Part shown: positions 54,863 through 64,000 of the stretch, piece by piece
How the letters are laid out: every line of letters starts with the position of its first letter
How positions within the stretch are numbered: position 1 is the first letter of the stretch
From: Whitmania pigra
Taxonomy: Eukaryota; Annelida; Clitellata; Hirudinida; Haemopidae
DNA: 64,000 nt
NCBI GenBank assembly: GCA_021613335.1
Contig: JAJTWR010000044.1
Coordinates: 2,748,001 to 2,812,000, forward strand
Direction of reading: 5' to 3'
Position numbers and translations under genes: made by a program
Notes under the pieces: generated by a model
What the model was told of the DNA's origin: nothing
Seen by the model: only the letters and a program-made list of their open reading frames with translations
Database searches by the model: none

Positions 54863-55170
54863 TGAAATAACCCGGGAGTCCGCAAATAAGTAAGTTAACT
54901 AATAAGTTTATTAGAGCAGGTATTCAGTTAACGGAACTGAATAATAGAAGTTAAGCGTTTAAGAATTGAGGTACTTAAGGATGCAAATGGATATTTGGGC
55001 TTCCAAGTCGTCTTGATTCTCGTTGTTTGTCAGGTGATTATCGAGAATGCTTTTCTGTAGCAAAAATAGATCCCACGTGCCCGGAAAAGATGCCAAATAT
55101 AATTAAACACAAATTTAATTATTTTAGCAATATAAACTTAATTAATCTCCAAAAATCTAAGTATACAACA
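54863..55170 (-). repeat. 5' LTR
   Basis: The 308-bp partner of the repeat at 53290. As the 5' LTR it would carry the promoter of the element. Confidence 0.93.
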
Positions 55171-55229
55171 ATATAATCCTGCATATTTATTGACCTGAGA
55201 TCAGCTTTGATGTGGCTGATAAAATTGAG

Positions 55230-55370
55230 TTCCCTGACTTTTGCTCAAATGGCAATAACTCACATGGCGCTTGCTCACATATATTATTGCGCACATGGGC
55301 AAGTGCGCATACTGGCAATATGCTATGTGTGCAACTGCCACGTGAGCTAACGCCATTTGAGCAACAGCCT
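55230..55370. mobile_element. MITE family 1, copy 3
   Basis: About 141 bp: TTCCCTGACTTTTGCTCAAA at the left and CGCCATTTGAGCAACAGCC at the right as inverted ends, with the internal ATATTATTGCGCACATGGGC motif as in copy 1. Confidence 0.78.
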
Positions 55371-55727
55371 GGTCACCTAAATTTGCGAAGATGAAAGCAT
55401 TATAAGTTCAATAAAGGAGAATCAGTTGTAGGCTATTAATGGCATCAAAATGAAGATTTTATGTACAAGGAAAAGTGATATGAGATTGCTTGCGCGACTT
55501 TTTATAATTGAGGCAAATAATTTAAAATGAGCAAAAATTATTACATGCCTCCATGACATGGTAGTAAAAATCTTTATTTGTTCAAACTTTTAAATTTCAA
55601 TCTTCTTTTGAATTTATAACTTTGACAGTTTGTTACAAGGGGACGGAAGGGATCACAAATTACCTTAAACTTGTTTACATTAGTGGATGACCCCTAATTT
55701 GTGAAGCGCCATATGCAAAGTCGGAGG

Positions 55728-56040
55728 CGAAAACATGGGTACACAAATTAAGCAATAATTGGCTTATGCGGCAATATATTAAAATTCCATGAAGTACCAT
55801 TTAAAGAAGAATGATTGCTGATTAGATATAACTAATTTTGATAAATTTTTGAATAGATTAAAGGTTTGCTAAATTCACTTGAAAACGCCGCATTTTCACT
55901 TAAGCGAAAACATGGGTGCAGAAATGAAGTGATAATTAAATTATAAAGCAATATTTCAAAATTCCATAAGTGCGATTTAAAGAGGAATGATTGCTGAGTT
56001 GAAATCACTAATTTTAATAAATTTTAAACTAAATTAAAAA
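55728..56040. repeat. Diverged tandem duplication
   Basis: Two units (about 55728-55868 and 55903-56040) share GCGAAAACATGGGT, AAAATTCCATAA/GAAGT and GAATGATTGCTGA in the same order, ~172 bp apart. No coding frame. Confidence 0.7.
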
Positions 56041-57567
56041 GCAAGGTAGATTTGTTTGCATTAAAATTGTTAGATTCTACAAGTGAGAGGCCCTATTTAT
56101 AAGCCATAAATCTATTTAACGAAGATCAATTAACAATTGAGCTAAAAACTAAAATTGTTATTTATTTGCTTTAGTATTTCATTGTTAAATATAAACTATT
56201 ATTAAAGGGCCATCCATAAATGATGTCACGAGGGCTTTAAAACATTTGTGACGATGGGGAGAAGGGGGTGACAACCTCGTCAAAACTGCTCGATGTAACT
56301 TGGAACAAAATTAATTTTTATGAGTTGAATACATTATCCGAAACTAATTCCAAATATAAGTCGAATTCAGTGGTTTGAATGCTTTTAGGAATTTAATTAA
56401 TATCCGGAAATTTCATTAAATGGAAGATTTATCATCTAAAATATTATTATGATTCCAGCTAATCCCTCAGTTTTTCCTTTGAGCGTCTAATTTTTTGATC
56501 CTTCCCTCAGCTGCTGTTCCAATGTGTACAATGAAGAGTTTTATTTGGAGTTGCAACTTAATATAGCTAAATTGATATTTATATTATTAAATTTATATAT
56601 AATTTTATAACGAAGGTTAAGTAGGTGAAACCAAACGTCTTCTTGTTCAACACATAACCTCTCGATTATCTATGCGGAATTGCTTACAATCCCGCAACTT
56701 AACTAATTTTATGTGACTAATTTACATTTAATTTGGTTTAATAATTTTTACAGTAAATTTTATTGAGCTGTTTTGTTACCTGGCTATTTTGGGTGGCGTT
56801 ATTTATGGATAACCTCTAATTAAAAATGATTGTTAATTATAAATTATCGTTATTTATAAGTTGTGGTTATTCTAAATTATCTTTAATTACACAATATCGT
56901 TAGTAAGAAGTTATTGTTAATTATAATTTATTTTTAATTTTATATATTGTTGTTAATAAACTTTTAATAATTCGTTAAATAAATTGTTAAAAATCATGTT
57001 AATGTAATAATATGCATACAATAACCGGGTTAATGCGAATGTTTCGAAGATCTCACGAGAATGCTCCTTTGAAGGAAGGATTTACGAGTCCAACCAACCA
57101 TTCCACTTGGAAACGATGGAATGCGAACATCAGCTGCACATGTCACTGATCACCTTAGAAACCAAATACAAACATTCGCTATTTATTTTTGTGCCGTGGA
57201 TAAAAATCAATTACGATCGCAATAACATTAATCATGGATAAAGTTCATGAAAACGATAAAAATCAACCAAATCAATTCAATGATGAAAGAATGGTCAGAA
57301 GGATTTTAGATAGTACATTTAGATGGTTCATGGGATAATATTTCATAATTATATTTATAACTACATCTCATAATATTTTGTATATTTGTATTTTAAAATT
57401 GATATTTCATGACCAAATAAAATGACAACCGATGGATATTTGTCATCGTTCTTCGGTGTCAGAGCACGTCAGCACAAATGTATGCATTTGTTTTCACAAA
57501 GCACGCTTTCTCTTTCAATTAACCTGGAAATATCACGTGGAAACCTCATTCCTTAATGCATTTTATT

Positions 57568-57690
57568 GTCAGTAATTGTTATTATTCCAAGTGATTTCAG
57601 TAATTGTTATTATTACAAGTGTTTCCATTAATAGTTATTATTACAAGTGTTTCCAGTAATTGTTATTATTACAAGTGTTTCCGATAATTT
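57568..57690. repeat. 31-bp tandem repeat
   Basis: About four copies of TAATTGTTATTATTACAAGT plus GTTTCCAG. Confidence 0.8.
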
Positions 57691-58019
57691 TTCGTAAAGA
57701 AATTTTTTCTTAAATAAAAGTTATCATGATATAAAGAATTATTAATAAAAAAGTTGTTTGCTTCAAACAATCTCTTATAAATGGAAGCGTCACCTTCGCG
57801 TTCTCTTTGAACTTTCAATTTCACGAGACTCTTTCAGTAAGGAGGCTTCATGTTCCTTTTGAAGAACAAAAAACTATTAAAATTATTAAATATTAGATTT
57901 AACGAAAATGCTATTATAAATACTTTGAGATAATGTCTTAAGTTATTAATAATTACAACAGTGGTCAATAACATCAATTGCTTTATTGATATTATTTACG
58001 TAATGTGTAAGTAATACGA

Positions 58020-58062
<43 letters not shown>

Positions 58063-59565
58063 TAAGCTAATAATAATTCCAATAACTTGCGTAATATTAT
58101 GGATGTCTGCTACTGAAGGCTTGAAAGGCTTCTTAACATGTGCAACTTGCTTTCACGAACTTTTGGCACGTCACAATCCCCTTGAAGAAGAGGTTTAAAC
58201 GACGACACGAAGCGAAGAAATCATTTAACTGAAACTTTTGTTTTGAACCAACTTCCAAAATACACTTAAAATAACTTGAACATATTTCCTATTCACGTCA
58301 TAATTAGATTTTCGAGTTCTTGAGTCTGAAGCTGAACTGAAGTGAATTGTTTTTCCTGAACTTTTAATTCAACTTTCAATACCAGGAGAGTGCACGTTGT
58401 TAGGTTTAAAGTGAATGGTGCATGCATAATTCATGGTATTGCCTGATCTCTCGTAGTTGATGAAGCAAGTTTTATGAGCACAATCCCATTGAAACAAGGA
58501 TGCTTCGTGCTACAATAATCTTTCTTTTCTTCTTTAATATTTTTTCTTTTCTTACCAAACTTTACTACACCTTTTGTTGAAAAATTATTTAATTACTTCA
58601 GCTCTAATATTAAATCAAAATTAGCTAACAGCTCAAAGCATCGATCAGTTGATTTATTATGAAATTATTATTTTTATTGATTTGATTTGAAAGATTACAA
58701 TTAATTAAGATTAAAGAACTGAGAAGGCAGAAGATTTTTAAAAGCAGGGAATGTACTTGTTAAGAGCTCCAATCTCAGTGAGTAAATTAATTTAAATAAA
58801 AACAAAGCATTTAATAATATTAATCAGTAATCAAAATCCATATGAGACAATAATAAGTTATGACAACAAATGCATGACCGAAGAAGACTTGAATAAATGT
58901 CAGAGAAACAGAAGTGTTGAAAGAATTGAACCGAATTGAATCTCAACTGAAGACAAGAAAGAAGCAAAAATGAATAGAAAGTAAACCTTTCATGACCTTT
59001 GTGTTTCTGCTGTAAAATCGGTACCCATCCGACATTTATTCGACATTAATTTCCTAATTTAACAGTTACTTAACATTTATAATTATTTAAATATCATTTT
59101 AAACTTTTTAAATATTTATTTATTTAAATGTTTATTACAGCACATTTATAATTTATTTTATAGGAAAATATCTGCTAGATGGTCAAAAACACGGACTACA
59201 TTTAATAGAAAATTGTGAAAAATAATTTGAGATAAATTTTTAAAGTTTATTTGAATATAAATATTATTAAAATATGTGGTCTGCCATTTATTTGCAGGTC
59301 ATCAGCTTAATGAGGCAATAATAATAACGATAATTAAAAACAGAGTAATTAAAAATGTAATATTATCGATGATATATTTTAATAATATTAATAGCAATAA
59401 GTAAACACAATATTAATAATAGCAATCTTAAAAGGTTTTACGAAATAATTTATTTTCGGGGAAAGTCACTTTTTAAGCTTCAACAAGGGTCTTATTCAAG
59501 CTGGAATTAAAAGATGCTTTAAATAAAATTTATGATGACAGTGCCGTAACGACAGCATTCGACAA

Positions 59566-59632
59566 TGAGGACGATGACGATGATGACGATGATGATGATG
59601 ATGTTGACGATGACGAGGATGAGGATGATGAT
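59566..59632. repeat. (GATGAC/GATGAT) microsatellite
   Basis: An imperfect GAC/GAT triplet run of about 65 bp. Confidence 0.8.
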
Positions 59633-60467
59633 ATGCTTGAAGTTTTCTCACATTCAACAGCATGGCATTGATAACAAATAAAAAATATCAAGATTTATTC
59701 ACTAAAACAAACAAAGATAGTGCTCATAAAAAAAATTAATTTTTTCTGTTGTTAATATTTTATTTTTTATTTGATTATTATTTCAGTTTTAAAGAATCAT
59801 TTATTTTTAAATATTTAATATATTGTGATATCTTGAATCTTGATAATAATAATGATAAAAACAATAATATTAATATTTAATAATAATAATATTAATAATA
59901 TTAATTATCACGACTTGCTGATGCCGATGTTTGCGAATTTAAGGTGTTGAGGGGTGTTTTGTCTTTCAATAAAATCCTGTAAAACCCCTTTTTTTTACTT
60001 CCAACTTTTTGAGCACTTTCGGTTCGTTTTTCCGAACAATCTTTTTGTTCTTGTTTCTTCCTTTTGGAGCAATTTTTATTAATTTGGTTGCTGATTCCAA
60101 TTAATGATTTAATTAAGGAACATTTGCGATTTGGTTATGTGTATACTAATTGATATACAATTTGAGTAATGTTTTGTGAAGGTGCTCCGAAAATTAATAG
60201 CTTGATGCTCAACCTATTTCAGTGAATGGCTTATGTAAGGCAAGTTCCTAATTTTCACACAGGCCCGTATTTGAGGGCGACTGTGTTACTGGTGCAAACC
60301 TCCAGAAATAATTTTCCGCAGAATCCATCATTGAAATAAATCGTTAAAAGCTGGCGAAATCCTCGTTTATTTACGTTACTTCTCTTATTATTAAAATATT
60401 TTATGACATCAAATTGTCATTTGTCGCCAGCAGGTGCTCGCTTTATTGGAATCAGCTTATTAATGTT

Positions 60468-60542
60468 TGTATTCGTCGTCATCGTCATCATCATCGTCGT
60501 CATCGTCATCATCATCGTCATCATCATCGTCGTCATCGTCAT
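60468..60542. repeat. (TCA/TCG)n microsatellite
   Basis: About 70 bp of TCA and TCG triplets. The plus-strand frame with a serine run at 60467-60751 is driven by this and has no other support. Confidence 0.85.
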
Positions 60543-60751
60543 ACTTTTCGATTGATTTGAACGAAACCTTTTCATTAAAAGAGCAGAATATTACGCCGTT
60601 TTGCACTCCTAGCAACGGTCAAACCTCAATAAGGTTTTTTGTGTTTCGAAGTTATTCTGGCTCCATAAATTTATACATTTATTTTCCTGCTTCGTCGCCA
60701 GATGTTGCTTTAAATTGCTTGCTTTTTGTTTCTGTATTTTTGTCTCTTTAA

Positions 60752-61265
60752 GCAGGATTTCGAATTTTCAATAAAGTCCATAAACTGATGAATTTGTTTT
60801 CATACAAAACTGCTTCAATCCATGCAATTATTGATTGATAACATTGATTGGATAAAATGATAATATGGGTTGAATACAATGATAACAATAAAAATAATCT
60901 TTTTAATTCCAGAAACGATTCCATGTCAACCAACATAAACCGATTCGAATCTTTTTCATTTTTTTGTTTTTCCAATGGAATTTTTAATAAATGCCGATAT
61001 TCTAATTTTTAGCATTTTATATATTATTATAACTTATAATAAATGTTTGGGATTATATGTATTACTATTAATTACAAAATATTTTTAAGAGTCTATATAT
61101 TATTTAGTTTATTTACTATTTTTTTATCATTTATTATAAAATGTTAATATTTAAAAATGATAATAATTTCAAAAATATTTTTACATAAAAGGGCCCTACA
61201 TTGTCTAAGATTTTGATTTGCTCGATAAGGAACAAAAAATTCATTTTGTGAAATTGTTGGAAGTT
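60752..61265. other. AT-rich spacer, no gene seen
   Basis: No exon or repeat recognised; a short minus-strand frame (60748-60975) has no features. Confidence 0.4.
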
Positions 61266-61269
61266 ATGA

Positions 61270-61553
<284 letters not shown>

Positions 61554-61933
61554 AACTTACGACAGAAATAATTATTTGCAGTAAAATGTTTAAAATATTA
61601 AAAAAACAAACAAACAAAATTTACATCGTTAAATGAACTTTCAAAGCAAGGAAGAGACATGAAAGTAAATTCTATAAATAACTTACTCTGGAAAATCCCA
61701 AATGAAGACACGTTACAGGGAATTTCTTATGGAAAAACCCAAAGCACACAAAACGCATTCATTCAAAATTCCCAGGAGCTATATGGACACAATTTTTGGA
61801 ATAAATTATTTTCTGAAGTAATTCTTTAAATCATTAAAAGAATTTTGTTAAATAAATAAAATAAATAAACCTGATACGTTGTGGAGATGGAGAAGTGAAA
61901 TATTTGAAATTACAAGAGGTCACAGCTTTTGTG

Positions 61934-62026
61934 AATTAACAGAGTAATTGTGAATTAACAGCATAATTGTCAAATAACACAATAATTGTGAATTAACAGC
62001 ATAATTGTCAAATAACAGCGTAATTC
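61934..62026. repeat. 22-bp tandem repeat
   Basis: Four or five copies of GTGAATTAACAGCATAATT / GTCAAATAACAGCATAATT. Confidence 0.75.
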
Positions 62027-62156
62027 TTACTGAAAACAGGGTGTCATCCATCTATGTTTCTCAAATCTCTTTTGACGTTCCACCCAACTTGATATAATTT
62101 GAATTTGTTCCATTTGTTTAGAAAATTTGTTATTATTTTAATAACAATAATTTGCT

Positions 62157-62463
<307 letters not shown>

Positions 62464-62465
<2 letters not shown>

Positions 62466-63539
62466 TGTCGTTATCGTCATCGTCACAGCCATCATAATTA
62501 TCATCTTCATCATCATTATTATTATTAAGCCATGCCAATCAAGACTAACAATATAATTAAACTAATAAATACTATAATGATGTTAATATTTTAAACTGAC
62601 AACAATAATTGGTTAACAGTAATTAGTTTTACTAATAACGATAATGTAAAAATTTATGAATTTATGTAGTTTCTCGGTTTTAAAAGGATGTGATGACAAT
62701 GACATTTTGTAATAAATACTTTAATTATATCAATGAAATAATATATTAAACACTTTAATTATAACACTAAATCTAAATGATAAGCATTTTAATTATAAAA
62801 AATCAATTAATAGACATTTATATTGTCCCTTATTACGAATTCTCAACGAGAAAAACGTTTTTCATTCGACATTTGCCGCTTCAAGAATCAACTGAGACAG
62901 ACAGACGGAGCAAACAATAAAATGTAGCGTTATGAATGACGAATGCTTTGAGGAATAATGTAGAATAAATAAAATAAAATAAATAATTAATTAATTAATT
63001 AATTAATTAATTTGCTAAGGCCAATGGTAGAACTTGCGATATACGGTATGAACTTGATGCTGAACAACTGCAACCCATGACTGGTGGAATATTTTTCTTG
63101 ACTTAAGGCGATGGGATTGTAATTAATCAAAATAAATCTTAAATAAAGTTAAATACGATACAATTAATATAAATAATATGTATTATATTATGACATAATT
63201 AATTAATTATATTATAACGTAATTATTTAACTATATTATAACATAATTAAGGTAATATAATATATTCAAAAGTTTAAGTGCAATCACAAAATCCTGTTCA
63301 TCTTGGAAACCGACACCAAATAATATTTGCACATTATCTTTTTTATTTAATTATTTAGTTATCTAATTATATATTCATTTATTTCTTCTTACGGAGGTGG
63401 TGTGATCCAGAAGTTGTTGAAACAACTTGATGAAGAAATGAAGCGGAATAATCACCTGCCATTTGCTGAAGCACAACTGGAGATGGTCGAATTAGTTGAA
63501 CTTGTTGAAATTCTGGCATTTGTTGAATTTTTAAGAATT
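62464..63539. other. AT-rich spacer, no gene seen
   Basis: Contains TTAA-rich simple sequence (62980-63011) and palindromic AATTAATTAATT runs (63195-63240). No exon recognised. Confidence 0.4.
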
Positions 63540-63735
63540 TCTATAATTTATTGAATTTGATGAATTTGATGAATTTGTAGAATTTGATGAATTTGTAGAA
63601 TTTGTAGAATTTGTTGAATTGTAGAATTTGTTGAATTTGTAGAATTTGTTGAATTTGTAGAATTTGTTGAATTTGTAGAATTTGTTGAATTTGTAGAATT
63701 TGTTGAATTTGTTGAATTTGTTGAATTTGTTGAGT
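63540..63735. repeat. 9/18-bp minisatellite
   Basis: Alternating GAATTTGTT and GAATTTGTA units for ~195 bp. The minus-strand frame (repeats of N-S-T) comes from the repeat and is not treated as a gene. Confidence 0.9.
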
Positions 63736-64000
63736 TCGTTCTTCGCATTGTTTTTGTTGACGTTTTTATTCAGACATCCCTACGACATGCCACTTTCAAC
63801 AAACATGAATGCAAATATAATCTTAAAATATTTATTATTATTACATTAATTAAAATGTTTAATTATTATTAAATTAGTGCATTTTAATTTATTTATAACT
63901 TGATTAATCTTAACTTCTTACAACTTCAGTTGATTTTTAACTGGGACTCTCGTAGAAGCGATTTAAAATGAAATATATTTTATCATTTTAAATAATTCAC

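Larger units (their letters stand above)
53290..55170 (-). mobile_element. Short LTR retrotransposon (TRIM/deletion-derivative type)
   Basis: Two direct LTRs of 308 bp (53290-53597 and 54863-55170), each TG...CA on the minus strand, differ at about five positions. The element is oriented on the minus strand. The primer-binding site TGGTGTCAGGAGTGGGAT (54844-54861) matches the 3' end of a tRNA-Leu. A purine tract AAGGAGGGTGTAA (53598-53610) abuts the 3' LTR. ATAT flanks both sides as a possible 4-bp target duplication. Only ~1.27 kb lies between the LTRs. No reverse transcriptase, protease or integrase core is present, so it must be moved by a related element. Confidence 0.93.
55371..60450. 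other. Gene-poor AT-rich region
   Basis: No exon with recognisable homology was found on either strand. It contains an imperfect tandem duplication (55728-56040), a ~31-bp tandem repeat (57568-57690), an (AAT)n run (58020-58062) and a GATGAC run (59566-59632). Confidence 0.5.

Noticed and set aside
63548..63748. N-S-T repeat protein on the minus strand
   Set aside because: Entirely made by a 9-bp minisatellite with no flanking coding sequence.

Overview
This is a stretch of nuclear DNA from an invertebrate animal. Every convincing gene is split by GT-AG introns, most of the sequence is AT-rich, and animal transposon families are abundant. The gene set (an FGFRL1-type receptor with no kinase, a nuclear receptor with two DNA-binding domains, ARGLU1, TMEM86A and an ML-domain protein) fits a bilaterian invertebrate. 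The species cannot be fixed from this window. A lophotrochozoan or invertebrate deuterostome is my guess; an insect or nematode is less likely because of FGFRL1.

Layout. Bases 1448-7746 (minus) hold a nuclear receptor that I could splice through ten exons in one continuous frame (1003 codons). It carries two complete, consecutive zinc-finger DNA-binding domains, a serine-rich linker built on an 11-copy minisatellite, and one ligand-binding domain. This is the main find. Next come a membrane-anchored ML-domain (lipid-binding) protein at 11422-13880 (plus, 4 exons, 208 aa) and an FGFRL1 orthologue at 15390-18600 (plus, 8 exons, 552 aa). Bases 18923-25703 (minus) hold a 15-exon ankyrin-repeat protein (906 aa) built from tandemly duplicated modules. 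Two unrecognised genes follow on the minus strand, at 27251-29050 (5 exons, 339 aa) and 31614-33412 (2 exons, 179 aa). ARGLU1 lies at 35401-37607 (plus, 5 exons, 253 aa) and a TMEM86A-type lysoplasmalogenase at 43257-44075 (plus, 2 exons, 248 aa). For each spliced model the exon phases add up to an open reading frame ending in a stop.

Mobile DNA dominates from about 29.5 kb. It includes LINE 3' ends, one with a giant (AAT)n tail; a tRNA-derived SINE; a Tigger-like element in an intron; and Tc1-like relics. There is a hAT element with a perfect 8-bp target duplication (46087-49127) that contains a second 779-bp element with its own 8-bp duplication, and a further hAT (50408-51771). Two MITE families are present. 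One short LTR element (53290-55170) has 98%-identical LTRs, a tRNA-Leu-type primer site and a SAP-like gag start. Bases 55373-64000 look gene-free: AT-rich sequence with microsatellites and small tandem duplications.

The genes do not form a pathway. The receptor (transcription factor), ARGLU1 (splicing and nuclear-receptor coactivation) and FGFRL1 (FGF signalling) are ordinary neighbours on one chromosome.
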